Part shown: positions 1-11,032 of the stretch, in pieces
Layout of the letters: every line of letters begins with the position of its first letter
Numbering within the stretch: position 1 is the stretch's first letter
Assembly: GCA_024510845.1 (NCBI GenBank)
Contig: JANEMA010000012.1
Span: forward strand, 1-42,921
DNA from: Gammaproteobacteria bacterium
GTDB taxonomy: Bacteria > Pseudomonadota > Gammaproteobacteria > Chromatiales > Chromatiaceae
Direction: 5' to 3'
Length of the DNA: 42,921 nucleotides
The notes under the pieces: generated by a model
The model's database searches: none
What the model was told of the DNA's origin: nothing
Seen by the model: only the letters and a program-made list of their open reading frames with translations
Position numbers and translations under genes: made by a program

Positions 1-25
1 GGTCGTGCAGTGGACGGATATTCAT
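1..25 (-). CDS. groES: GroES co-chaperonin, N-terminal fragment cut by window edge
   Basis: Reading leftward from an ATG at 25-23, the eight visible codons give MNIRPLHD, which is the usual start of GroES, the heptameric lid of the GroEL chaperonin in the cytoplasm. A GGAG ribosome-binding sequence lies about 11 bases upstream. The identification rests on these few residues together with the CIRCE operator and promoter immediately upstream, the classic control region of groESL operons. Most of the gene lies outside the window, so nothing can be said about its integrity. Confidence 0.8.
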
Positions 26-77
26 GGGATCAGGTCTCCAAAAATCTCTGGAAAGGTTTGTTCTCGGCCAACGATTG

Positions 78-104
78 TTAGCACTCGTTTCAGGTGAGTG
101 CCAA
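78..104 (-). promoter_or_regulatory. CIRCE operator (HrcA binding site) upstream of groES
   Basis: The plus strand shows TTAGCACTC, nine bases, then GAGTGCCAA. This matches the CIRCE inverted repeat (9-bp arms, 9-bp spacer) with one mismatch in one arm. It abuts the -10 element of the predicted groES promoter, so bound HrcA would block transcription there. This implies that an hrcA gene exists elsewhere in the genome. Confidence 0.92.
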
Positions 105-132
105 TAGTAGGGGCGCATCGGAGAAAGTCAAG
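104..132 (-). promoter_or_regulatory. groES promoter (sigma70-like, possibly also sigma32)
   Basis: On the minus strand, TTGACT (131-126) and TACTAT (109-104) are separated by 16 bases, a reasonable sigma70 promoter. The same bases also read CTTGACT (132-126) and CCCCTACT (113-106) with a 12-base gap, which resembles a heat-shock sigma32 promoter with a slightly short spacer. The -10 touches the CIRCE operator. Confidence 0.6.
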
Positions 133-313
133 ACGAGCAGAAAATTCACCGCCTGGTACTCGAACATCGAACAAGAAAGGGGCAAGGAAGCAATCTCCAA
201 CCCGGCCCTGACCTACAGCGTTGAAATTCGCAGCCTGTAAGTGTGCAGGGGCTGTTCTCTGGTATCCAGCTTGCCGCCCCACCCGTTTCCAGTCCCCAGA
301 TCGACTCGATCGG

Positions 314-949
314 TCAATCCGTTTTTTCACCAACCGCAGTATCCAGCATGGCCACGCGCGCCTGCTGCAGCTGTGCCGGAGTCATGCGCGCCACCAGATG
401 ACGAATATATTCCTCCGCACGCCTATTGCCCTCCACCTGCGCCAGGGTGAGCCACTGCAGGGCCACCACGTCGTCGCGCACCACATGCCGCCCCTCCATC
501 AAAAGCTTGCCCAGGGCAAACTGCGCTGCGGACTGTCTACGCTGTGCCGCCAACTGATAGTAATGGATGGCTCGCGTCATATCGCGCTCAACACCGTACT
601 GCCCGAAACGATACATGGTGGCCACCACATACTGCGCCTTGCCCGAACCCTTGTCCGCCGCCAGCAGGTAAAGCTCGCGGGCCCGTGCTTCGTCCATTTC
701 CACTCCGCCACCAGAAGCATACATCCAAGCCAGGGTGAACAGCGCGTCCTCGTGACCCTGGCGCGCCGACCGGGTGAACAACTGCTCGGCTTCAGCGTGG
801 TCCAGGGACACACCTTCGCCGTTGCCATACAACACTCCCAGGCGGTACTGTGCCTCGGCATCACCGGCCTCGGCCTGCTCACGCAAGGCTGCCAGCCCTG
901 CTGCCTGGCGAGGAGAGAGTCGGTCTTCGTGTGATGTATCATTACTCAT
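314..949 (-). CDS. Sel1-repeat (TPR-like) protein
   Basis: About 211 residues built from tandem Sel1-like repeats, recognisable by alternating phrases such as AQYRLGVLYGNGEGV, ALFTLAWMYASGGGV, AQYVVATMYRFGQYGV and AQFALGKLLMEG. These helical repeats act as protein-protein scaffolds. No signal peptide is visible, so a cytoplasmic location is likely. The start at 949 (MSNDTS...) is a choice: an in-frame ATG exists at 964, and neither has a strong ribosome-binding site. The gene lies upstream of groES in the same direction but is separated from it by the groES control region. The binding partner cannot be inferred. Confidence 0.8.
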   Translation of the reverse strand: MSNDTSHEDRLSPRQAAGLAALREQAEAGDAEAQYRLGVLYGNGEGVSLDHAEAEQLFTRSARQGHEDALFTLAWMYASGGGVEMDEARARELYLLAADKGSGKAQYVVATMYRFGQYGVERDMTRAIHYYQLAAQRRQSAAQFALGKLLMEGRHVVRDDVVALQWLTLAQVEGNRRAEEYIRHLVARMTPAQLQQARVAMLDTAVGEKTD

Positions 950-1242
950 CGAGGCACTCGGCAATTGGGAAAAACGGGCATTATCATCAATTGCGGACCT
1001 CAGCGGCCAGCCTCAAGTCGCGGACGATCACCGAAATTCGAGGCGTAGCCGTTCTGTCCATCTCATGACGCACACCCCAGATAACCAGGAGTTCCCGACA
1101 AGCCATGTGCTACGAATCCGGACAGTTTATTTGGTCCTGACAAGGCGAAGCGGGCTGTATTCGGAATGGTACCGTGACCAGTTTTAACCTCATGATGGCC
1201 TGGAACAAGTCAAAAACAACCCATACCCCGTCTCGGTCGAAG

Positions 1243-1851
1243 ATGGAACGAAGAGCCCACGGCAGGCATCGCATGTGGTCATATCCAGAATTACTGACAA
1301 TCTGTTCATTGATCCTCCTGCAGGCCATTGCGCCCCAAGCCATGGCAGTACGCGGAGGCGGCCTGGCCTTCGCCGACATGCTGCGCGGCCTGGCCCTGCT
1401 GGGTCAAGCAGGCTCGGTCGGCACCCCGATTCTGACCTATCCCCAGGTGCCAGTCTATCCACCGACCTATCCCTGGCCCGTGATTCCCCCTTATGTGCCT
1501 CCCTATGGTGGAACCTACCCTTCCCCCGGGGATGTTCCCGCTTGGTCCCCAACGGACGGCAGTGCCTTTCTCGAACACCTGCAAGATGCCTGGAAGAGCG
1601 ACAACAATGATCTGCTGCTGGTCAAGGACAATCTCGCCCGCTTATACCTGTCGCACAACCGCTACCAGGATCTCTACCTGCATGCTGACGCCCGATACCT
1701 CTGGCTACGCCCCGCCGGCACATCAGGTCGCACCGTACGCTATGCCTATCGTGTCCATGGTGACCGTATCGAACTGTATGATCAACGAGGCAACAGCCTG
1801 ATCCTCCGCCGCTACCAACCCAGGACCAGAACACAACACGACAAACCCTGA
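1243..1851 (+). CDS. Hypothetical secreted Pro/Tyr-rich protein
   Basis: About 202 residues from the ATG at 1243 (a GTG at 1174 and an ATG at 1273 are alternatives). The N-terminus has an arginine-rich segment followed by a hydrophobic stretch ending in PQAMA, consistent with a Sec signal peptide cleaved before VRGGG. A proline- and tyrosine-rich linker follows (repeated PPTYPWP / PPYVPPYGG style motifs). The last ~90 residues form a compact charged domain with LYLHADARYLWLRPAG and YRVHGDRIELYD, resembling a small beta-rich module. No family is recognised. It stands alone between a Sel1 gene and an IS remnant. A periplasmic or surface location is inferred. Confidence 0.6.
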   Translation: MERRAHGRHRMWSYPELLTICSLILLQAIAPQAMAVRGGGLAFADMLRGLALLGQAGSVGTPILTYPQVPVYPPTYPWPVIPPYVPPYGGTYPSPGDVPAWSPTDGSAFLEHLQDAWKSDNNDLLLVKDNLARLYLSHNRYQDLYLHADARYLWLRPAGTSGRTVRYAYRVHGDRIELYDQRGNSLILRRYQPRTRTQHDKP

Positions 1852-1911
1852 CCGCGATCTGTTGAACGTATCTGATACCGGCCACTACATTCTGTTCATC
1901 GACACCCGAAT

Positions 1912-2076
1912 TCAACCAATAACCGCAACACCACCTGGTGCGATGTTCTGCCACTGTAACCCGTCACAGAACACCTTGATCGGTGCCCTGTAGCCAAGAT
2001 ACTTCCTGGGTAGCAGATTCAGCTCGTGTCGTACTGCCGCAACCTCATCGTCGCATCGATGTCCGTTGTTTTTCCG
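1912..2076 (-). mobile_element. IS30-family transposase remnant (C-terminal end)
   Basis: The minus strand encodes about 55 residues ending at a stop at 1912. They include VRHELNLLPRKYLGYRAP followed by IKVF, the signature of the C-terminal end of IS30-type transposases (typically LN-x-RPRK-x-LGY-x-TP-x-EVF). The catalytic core is absent upstream, where clpB-proximal sequence begins, so this is a dead fragment. No terminal inverted repeats were found. Identification is by motif only. Confidence 0.6.
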
Positions 2077-2137
2077 TACCAGCTGGTATGCGAAGAGGCA
2101 GGATCGAAGCCCTGCCTCTTCCATCAGGCACTGGTAC
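2076..2137. terminator. Long hairpin downstream of clpB
   Basis: An 11-bp perfect stem, GAAGAGGCAGG (2092-2102) with CCTGCCTCTTC (2111-2121), encloses an 8-base loop. It is flanked by an outer 7-bp match, GTACCAG (2076-2082) with CTGGTAC (2131-2137). It begins 3 bases beyond the clpB stop codon. There is no clear U-run on either strand, so termination or 3'-end protection is inferred rather than certain. Confidence 0.6.
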
Positions 2138-2139
2138 GA

Positions 2140-4773
<2,634 letters not shown>

Positions 4774-4811
4774 GGGCTTGTTCTCCACAATAAGCTTTTC
4801 GACTACAGGAC

Positions 4812-4839
4812 ATATGGGGGATATCCGGAGACATACAAG
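4812..4839 (-). promoter_or_regulatory. sigma32-type heat-shock promoter of clpB
   Basis: On the minus strand, CTTGTAT (4839-4833) is followed after 13 bases by CCCCATAT (4819-4812). The second element matches the sigma32 -10 consensus CCCCATNT exactly, and the first matches CTTGAAA at five of seven positions. It lies in the 108-base gap between def and clpB, about 40 bases before the clpB start codon. Confidence 0.8.
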
Positions 4840-4881
4840 CGCCGGAAAAGAGACCGCCAGGAACGCGAAGGTCTGCAACAG

Positions 4882-5400
4882 TCAATTCCTTCTGTCCTTC
4901 CGATAGACCTTGCGACGGAACAGGTCGGTGCGACGGCTCACCACGCGGTCAATGAACAACAGACCATCGAGATGGTCGATCTCGTGCTGGGCGGCACGGG
5001 CCTCGAAGCCTTTCATATCGAACTCCAGCAGCTCGCCATAAGGGTCGTGTGCAACCAAGTGGATATGGGTGGCACGAATGACATTGCCGGTGTAGTCGGG
5101 TACCGAGAGGCAACCCTCGCGTCCCGGCTCGTAGCCCTCCCAGTAGGTGATCTCGGGATTCACCAGAACCAGATGGCCATGATTCGGCACCAGCTTGCGT
5201 GTCTGCGAACAGTCGAGGATGACGATACGCCGGAATACGCCCACCTGGGGTGCGGCGATACCGACGGCCGCGGGTCCGGCACGCCGGGTATCTTCGAGGT
5301 CGTCGATGAAGGCACGCAGAGTCTCATCGAACCCGGCGACCAGTTCCGAGACCTGTTTGAGCCGCGGGTCCGGCAACTTCAGGATATCGAGTACCGCCAC
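4882..5400 (-). CDS. def: Peptide deformylase
   Basis: A 172-residue metalloenzyme that removes the N-formyl group from nascent proteins at the ribosome. All three family motifs are present: GIAAPQVG (motif 1), EGCLSVP with the metal-ligand cysteine (motif 2) and QHEIDHLDG with the two histidine ligands and catalytic glutamate (motif 3). The start is a GTG at 5400, five bases after the gcvR-like stop, indicating co-transcription. It may be a second deformylase, because the paralog used as the main enzyme commonly sits next to fmt; that locus is not in this window. Confidence 0.93.
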   Translation of the reverse strand: MAVLDILKLPDPRLKQVSELVAGFDETLRAFIDDLEDTRRAGPAAVGIAAPQVGVFRRIVILDCSQTRKLVPNHGHLVLVNPEITYWEGYEPGREGCLSVPDYTGNVIRATHIHLVAHDPYGELLEFDMKGFEARAAQHEIDHLDGLLFIDRVVSRRTDLFRRKVYRKDRRN

Positions 5401-5405
5401 TCCGG

Positions 5406-5930
5406 TTACCCGATATAGGTCTCGACCAACGTCACATTGAGCGAAATGCCCTCGGTGCGCAACGGAATCAGGCGGCGCTCCACCGTATCCACCGGCTCAT
5501 TGCTCACACCACTGATCTGCAGGATATAGACCGGTGCATCAGGGGTACCTGCCACGTCGGACTCCAAATCGAGAATGTTGAACCCGCCATCGGCCAGCGC
5601 GCCGGTGACCTGGGCGACGATGCCTGCGCGGTCCGCACCGGAGACGGTCACCTGCAGGTTGGGGATCAAATGTTCATGCAGGTCGGCCTCGATGGGATCG
5701 ATATGCAGGCACAGACCACGCTCGCACACCACCGGGTCGAACAGCGCGCGCAGGGCGCTCTCATCCACAGCCCCCGAGACCATCATCATTACCGTGAAGT
5801 TGCCGCCCAGGCGCAGCATGGAGGTCTCGCCCAGATTGCACCCGCCATCGGCCAGCGCACAGGTCAACGCCGCAACGATACCGGGAGCATCACGTCCGAT
5901 CAGGGTGATCATCCACCATCGATCCTTCAT
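5406..5930 (-). CDS. GcvR-like double ACT-domain regulator
   Basis: 174 residues containing two ACT domains in tandem (about residues 5-80 and 92-170), each opening with a phrase typical of amino-acid-binding ACT folds (LIGRDAPGIVAALTCAL and VSGADRAGIVAQVTGAL). This architecture matches GcvR, which modulates glycine-cleavage gene control in enterobacteria; the role here is inferred from the family. The ATG at 5930 overlaps the pgeF stop (ATGA), implying translational coupling. No DNA-binding domain is present, so any regulatory effect must act through a partner protein. Confidence 0.8.
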   Translation of the reverse strand: MKDRWWMITLIGRDAPGIVAALTCALADGGCNLGETSMLRLGGNFTVMMMVSGAVDESALRALFDPVVCERGLCLHIDPIEADLHEHLIPNLQVTVSGADRAGIVAQVTGALADGGFNILDLESDVAGTPDAPVYILQISGVSNEPVDTVERRLIPLRTEGISLNVTLVETYIG

Positions 5931-6667
5931 ACCACCTCCTCCAACCAGATCAGGCTGGCCTGTCGCCCGGTGCATCCGTCACGCCGGTAGGAATAGAAAT
6001 GCCCTGGTTCACTGTAGGTGCAACGCCCTCCGCCGTAAACCCCACCGATACCCGCCGACTCCAGACTCTGACGCGCCAGCTGGTAAAGATCCGCACACCA
6101 TCGTTCGCCCAGCGGCACGAAGGCCGCGGCCGCCGAGGAATCAGTCGCCAGGAAAGCATCGCGCACCTCCTCGCCCACCTCGAAGGCGAACGGCCCGATG
6201 GCCGGCCCCAGCCAGGCCAGCACCTTGCCGGGATCGTCGAAGTGCGCCAAGGTGGCCTCCAGCACCCCAGCGGCCAGGCCGCGCCAACCGGCATGCGCCG
6301 CCGCCACCGCCCTACCCTCACGATCGGCGAACAACACAGGCAGGCAATCGGCGGTGAGTACCGCACAGACCCGGCCGGGCAGATCGGCAAAGGCCGCATC
6401 CGCCTCACATCCGACAGGGTCACGCCCCGTATCGGCTACCGAACAGCCATGTACCTGGTTCAACCAGAGCGGTTCAGCGGGCAGATCCAGCGCCTCGCGC
6501 AGCCGAGCGCGGTTGACCACCACATGCTCGATATCATCCCCCACGTGTTCGGCAAGATTGAGGCCAGCCCAATCTCCTTCGCTGCAGCCGCCCTCACGTG
6601 TGGTGGCGTAGGCGTGCACCCAGCCCGGCACCGACCAGTCGGGACGAATGAGCTCAATCCTCGTCAC
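5927..6667 (-). CDS. pgeF: Multicopper-oxidase-like purine nucleoside phosphorylase / peptidoglycan editing factor
   Basis: About 246 residues of the YfiH/PgeF (DUF152) family. Members act as purine nucleoside phosphorylase or adenosine deaminase and affect peptidoglycan stem composition. The metal-site motifs are visible: NQVHG, TADCLPV with the cysteine, and AAHAGWRG. A GTG at 6667 is preferred because GGGAG lies just upstream and it avoids a long nonhomologous N-terminus; this start overlaps rluD by 14 bases. The order bamD / rluD-pgeF-clpB is the same as in E. coli, with gcvR-like and def inserted here. Confidence 0.9.
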   Translation of the reverse strand: MTRIELIRPDWSVPGWVHAYATTREGGCSEGDWAGLNLAEHVGDDIEHVVVNRARLREALDLPAEPLWLNQVHGCSVADTGRDPVGCEADAAFADLPGRVCAVLTADCLPVLFADREGRAVAAAHAGWRGLAAGVLEATLAHFDDPGKVLAWLGPAIGPFAFEVGEEVRDAFLATDSSAAAAFVPLGERWCADLYQLARQSLESAGIGGVYGGGRCTYSEPGHFYSYRRDGCTGRQASLIWLEEVV

Positions 6668-7697
6668 CGTCTGTCTCCCATCCGGTCTCGCCCGGAGCCA
6701 TGTAGAAAGCCGGATCCAGATCCGGCGTCTCCTGTGCCTCACGATGGCAGCGCAAGGCCCCGAGCAACTGGCCCATGTCCCGAGGAATAGGCGCATCAAA
6801 GCACAGTTCGCATTCATCGACGGGATGACGCAGGATCAGGCGTCGCGCATGCAGCGCCTGACGCCCGAAACCGCGCATCAGGACCTTGAGATCCTCGTCC
6901 GCACCCGACGGCAATTGCAGGCGTCCACCATAAACCGGATCACCGAACACCGGGTGCCGAATATGCACCATGTGCACCCGAATCTGATGGGTGCGCCCGG
7001 TCTCCAGACAGACCCGCAACAGGGTATGCTCGTGGAAGGCCTCGATTGGTTCGTAATGGGTGACCGCCGGCTTGCCCAACGGATTCACCGCCATGCGCGT
7101 GCGCACCGTCGGGTGGCGACCGATGGGTTGATCGACAGACGCCGGTGCGCGCAGACGTCCGACCACCAGAGCCCGGTATTCACGGTGTATCTCGCGCCGG
7201 GCCAGCGCCTCAACCAGTCGCTGATAGGCCGGTTCACTGCGTGCCACCACCATCAGGCCGCTGGTGTCTTTGTCCAGCCGGTGCACAATGCCAGCACGGG
7301 GCAATCTAGCCAGTGAGGAATCGTGATATAGCAGTCCGTTCTGCAGGGTACCATCAGGGTTTCCCGCAGCAGGGTGCACCACCAGCCCGGCGGCCTTGTC
7401 GATCACCAGCAGGTGTTCATCCTCGAAGAGGATACGCAACGGCATTGCCTGTGGCACACACTCGATCTGGGTCTCCTCGACCACGCGCAGCACCAGTCGC
7501 TCACCTTCGCTCACCTTGTGCCGCTGAGCGCGCACCTTCCCGTCCACGGTCACCCTGCCCTCGCGTATCCAGACCTGGATGCGGCTACGCGAATAATCGG
7601 GAAACAAGGCAGCCAGCGCTTGGTCGAGGCGCCAGCCGACCAACTCGGCATCGACCTCCGCTCTCAGCAGCCTTTCTTCGACCTGTTCATCGCTCAT
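6654..7697 (-). CDS. rluD: 23S rRNA pseudouridine synthase RluD
   Basis: 347 residues: an N-terminal S4 RNA-binding domain (about 18-75; RLDQALAALFPDYSRSRIQ) and a RluA-type catalytic domain with HRLDKDTSGL, whose Asp142 is the predicted nucleophile, plus GRTHQIRVH. RluD makes the pseudouridines of helix 69 of 23S rRNA, needed for normal ribosome assembly. It heads the minus-strand block and is divergent from bamD, the conserved gammaproteobacterial arrangement. The last 30 residues (ETPDLDPAFYMAPGE...) are a lineage-specific acidic tail. Confidence 0.95.
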   Translation of the reverse strand: MSDEQVEERLLRAEVDAELVGWRLDQALAALFPDYSRSRIQVWIREGRVTVDGKVRAQRHKVSEGERLVLRVVEETQIECVPQAMPLRILFEDEHLLVIDKAAGLVVHPAAGNPDGTLQNGLLYHDSSLARLPRAGIVHRLDKDTSGLMVVARSEPAYQRLVEALARREIHREYRALVVGRLRAPASVDQPIGRHPTVRTRMAVNPLGKPAVTHYEPIEAFHEHTLLRVCLETGRTHQIRVHMVHIRHPVFGDPVYGGRLQLPSGADEDLKVLMRGFGRQALHARRLILRHPVDECELCFDAPIPRDMGQLLGALRCHREAQETPDLDPAFYMAPGETGWETDGDED

Positions 7698-7990
7698 GGG
7701 GCTATCTGTATCAAAGTCTCACTCAAGGCCACCCGGATATTGCGGGTCAAGACGCGACTCGCAGGGAATGCAGGCCCTTGCCAAAAGCTGCAACGCAGAG
7801 CCGTGCCACCACCCTGCGAGTGGGCTTCTTGGGCGTCCATCCACTACGTTAGGCCGAGTCGGCAGGGAGTGACCTATGCCTGCGCCGACGAGCTTTGTTG
7901 CTGAACGCCAAGAAACCCGTTGAACGTGGCTTCGATTGGGGTTGTCCTAGTATACTCACCGACTGGAAGCGTTTGGGAGGATTATCATCG

Positions 7991-8806
7991 ATGTCACGCC
8001 TGCTCTGGCCTTTGTTGTCCGCACTGCTACTCGGCGGCTGCTCCTTTCTGCAAGACAAGGACGAGACCAAGGGCTGGAGTCAGCAGAAACTCTATACCGA
8101 GGCACAGGCCGAGCTGACCACCGGCAACTACGATCGCGCCATAGATCTGTACGAAAAGCTCGAGGCCCGTTATCCCTTCGGAAAATACGCCCACCAGGCC
8201 CAACTCGACGTGGCCTATGCGTATTACAAGGCAGAAGAACCTGAATCAACGCTGGCCGCGGCCGACCGCTTCATCAAGTTCCATCCAAGCCACCCAGCGG
8301 TGGCCTATGCCTATTACCTGAAGGGGTTGGTCAACTTCAATCGCTCGCTGGGCTTTCTCTCGCGCTTCCTGCCCACCGATCTCTCGCAACGCGATGCCGG
8401 CGCGGCGCTGGATTCGTACAAGGACTTCAAGGAGGTGGTCGAGCGATTTCCCGACACCGATTATGCCGAGGATGCACGCAAGCGCATGCTCTACCTGCGA
8501 AACAACCTGGCCCGCCAGGATGTGCACGTGGCGCGTTACTACATCAAGCGAGGGGCCTTCGTGGCGGCGGCCGAGCGCGGAAACCACGTCATCGAGAACT
8601 ACCAGCGCACCCCGGCGGTGAAGGATGCCCTGGAGGTGATGATTGAGGCCTACACGCATCTCGGCCTGAACGATCTGGCAAACGATACCCGGCGGGTTCT
8701 GGCACTCAATCTGAAAAGCGGTGCCATCATCCCCGATCCCCGGGAACTCAAAGAGAAGTCTTGGTCGCGCACGCTCTGGGACTACTTCGGCCTGGACAAG
8801 AACTGA
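7991..8806 (+). CDS. bamD: Outer membrane assembly lipoprotein BamD
   Basis: 271 residues. The N-terminus MSRLLWPLLSALLLGGC is a lipoprotein signal peptide with lipobox LGGC, so Cys17 becomes the lipidated first residue. The mature part is five tetratricopeptide repeats (for example AELTTGNYDRAIDLYEKLEARYPFG), as in BamD/ComL. It is an essential component of the Bam complex that inserts beta-barrels into the outer membrane. The ATG at 7991 has GGGAGG about 10 bases upstream. It is divergent from rluD, as in E. coli. Confidence 0.95.
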   Translation: MSRLLWPLLSALLLGGCSFLQDKDETKGWSQQKLYTEAQAELTTGNYDRAIDLYEKLEARYPFGKYAHQAQLDVAYAYYKAEEPESTLAAADRFIKFHPSHPAVAYAYYLKGLVNFNRSLGFLSRFLPTDLSQRDAGAALDSYKDFKEVVERFPDTDYAEDARKRMLYLRNNLARQDVHVARYYIKRGAFVAAAERGNHVIENYQRTPAVKDALEVMIEAYTHLGLNDLANDTRRVLALNLKSGAIIPDPRELKEKSWSRTLWDYFGLDKN

Positions 8807-8902
8807 CACCAAGCACGCCCCAACAGACTCGATGTCCTGCCGGGGCATAGTGACTGGAACCGAACGCTCCCAACGATTCCCCGGCGGCCCCTGAGCAGAT
8901 AT

Positions 8903-9271
<369 letters not shown>

Positions 9272-9336
9272 TCAGGATAGCCCTGCCCACACACCGCTTA
9301 CAAGCAATGTTCAGCCCTCGATCGAACCTCCTGCAT

Positions 9337-9371
9337 GTGGGAGCGGCATGTTCGGCCCGGGGAGCTCCCAC
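9337..9371. repeat. REP-like hairpin between nadE and glnB
   Basis: GTGGGAGC (9337-9344) pairs with GCTCCCAC (9364-9371) around a 19-base GC-rich loop. The TGTGGGAGCGG arm resembles REP palindromes seen in other gammaproteobacteria. It could attenuate transcription between nadE and glnB; no U-run follows. Confidence 0.45.
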
Positions 9372-9429
9372 CTGCACCATCATATAGGAGAGGCACCACC
9401 ATCGAGACCGGGAACACGCCCTGCGCCAC

Positions 9430-11028
9430 TCAGCAACCATTGACGATGGGGTATCGCCAGTCGCGGCCAAAGGCGCGCGCGGTGATCTTGATACCGGGCG
9501 CAGCCTGGCGGCGCTTATACTCGGCACGCAAAATCAGCCGCGTCATGCGCTCCACCTCCTCGCGGTCGAAACCCGTGGACGCCACGATTTCATCGACCGA
9601 CTCGTTACGTTCAACGAAGCGTTCGATGATCTCGTCGAGCACCTCGTAGGGTGGAAGGCTGTCGGTATCCTGCTGATCGGGCCGCAGCTCGGCCGATGGC
9701 GGGCGGGTGATGACCCGTTCGGGGATCACCTCAGTCTCCCGGTTGCGCCAGCGCGCCAACGCGAAGACCAGGGTCTTGGGTACATCTTTGATCGGCGCAA
9801 AACCACCGTTCATGTCGCCGTAGAGGGTGGCATACCCCACCGACATCTCGCTCTTGTTACCGGTAGTCAGAAGCATGCGCCCGCTCTTGTTGCTGATCGC
9901 CATCAGGAGCAGGCCACGAATGCGCGCCTGGATGTTTTCCTCGGTTACGTCCATCGGACTGTCGGCGAAGGACCCGGCCAGCATGTCCAGCAGGGCTTGG
10001 AAGGCCGGTTCGATGGGAATGCTCAGGTAATCCACGCCAAGACGACGCGCCTGCTCGGCGGCATCGGTGTTACTGATCTCGGCGGTATAGCGCGAGGGCA
10101 TGGACACCACCTCGACATTGTGTGCACCCAATGCATCGACCGCCAGCACCAGAGTGAGCGCTGAATCGATACCTCCGGACAGGCCAAGTACCACGCCATG
10201 AAAACCGCTCTTGCCCACGTAGTCACGCACACCGCAGACCAGGGCACGCCAGACCTCTTCGAGATCATCCAGCCAGGGCGGCAGTGGACGCACCGCGGGG
10301 GCGCCGCCGGCGTCGATATCGAACACCTCGACCGCTTCCTCGAACTGCACACAGCGCAACGTCACCCGTCCGTCGGCTGCACAAACGAAAGAGGCGCCAT
10401 CGAACACCAGTTCGTCCTGACCTCCCACCTGATTCACGTACACCAGCGATACCCCGTGACGCGCAACCAGCTCGCCAACCAGATGCTCGCGCTCACGGAC
10501 CTTACCCCGGTAATAGGGCGAACCGTTGAGCACGAGCACCACTTGCGCGCCCGCAGCCGCAGCCTCTCGCAGCGGAGTATCCACCCAGATATCCTCACAA
10601 ACCGCCAGCGCAAAGCACAGGCCGCCCTGCTCGAACAGACCGATGTCCTCTCCCGCAGCGAAGTAACGCTTCTCGTCGAACACGCTGTAATTGGGCAGTC
10701 CGCGCTTGTGGTATTCGCACAGCAGCTCGCCGTCGCGGATCGCCGCGGCCAGGTTGTAGCGGGCGCTGTCGCGCTCGCCAGGGTAACCCAGCACCAGAGT
10801 GATACCGCACACCTGTTCACGGATGCACGCCAGGGCGACCTCCACCCGTTGCAGGCACTCATGGCGCAACAACAGATCCTCCGGCGGGTAGCCGACCAGC
10901 GTCAGTTCGGGGAACACCACCAGGTCTACCCCCTCGGCAGCCAGGCGGTTGGCCAGCTCGATGACGCGCTCGGCATTGGCCTCGATGGCACCAACCATCA
11001 GGTTGAGCTGGGCAATGGCGAGCTTCAT
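9430..11028 (-). CDS. nadE: Glutamine-dependent NAD+ synthetase
   Basis: 532 residues in two domains. The N-terminal nitrilase-type glutaminase has the catalytic triad Glu41 (FPELTLVGYPPEDLL), Lys108 (YHKRGLPNYSVFDE) and Cys144 (CEDIW). The C-terminal synthetase has the ATP P-loop SGGIDS at 284-289 and GNKSE. It amidates nicotinic acid adenine dinucleotide using ammonia from glutamine, the last step of NAD synthesis. The start at 11028 lies four bases after the sucD stop, so it is co-transcribed with sucCD. Its pairing with glnB is common and fits a link between nitrogen status and NAD. Confidence 0.95.
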   Translation of the reverse strand: MKLAIAQLNLMVGAIEANAERVIELANRLAAEGVDLVVFPELTLVGYPPEDLLLRHECLQRVEVALACIREQVCGITLVLGYPGERDSARYNLAAAIRDGELLCEYHKRGLPNYSVFDEKRYFAAGEDIGLFEQGGLCFALAVCEDIWVDTPLREAAAAGAQVVLVLNGSPYYRGKVREREHLVGELVARHGVSLVYVNQVGGQDELVFDGASFVCAADGRVTLRCVQFEEAVEVFDIDAGGAPAVRPLPPWLDDLEEVWRALVCGVRDYVGKSGFHGVVLGLSGGIDSALTLVLAVDALGAHNVEVVSMPSRYTAEISNTDAAEQARRLGVDYLSIPIEPAFQALLDMLAGSFADSPMDVTEENIQARIRGLLLMAISNKSGRMLLTTGNKSEMSVGYATLYGDMNGGFAPIKDVPKTLVFALARWRNRETEVIPERVITRPPSAELRPDQQDTDSLPPYEVLDEIIERFVERNESVDEIVASTGFDREEVERMTRLILRAEYKRRQAAPGIKITARAFGRDWRYPIVNGC

Positions 11029-11032
11029 CAGT

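Noticed and set aside
22-333. 103-codon open frame on the minus strand next to groES
   Set aside because: It covers the CIRCE operator and promoter and has no recognisable domain; the operator explains this DNA better.
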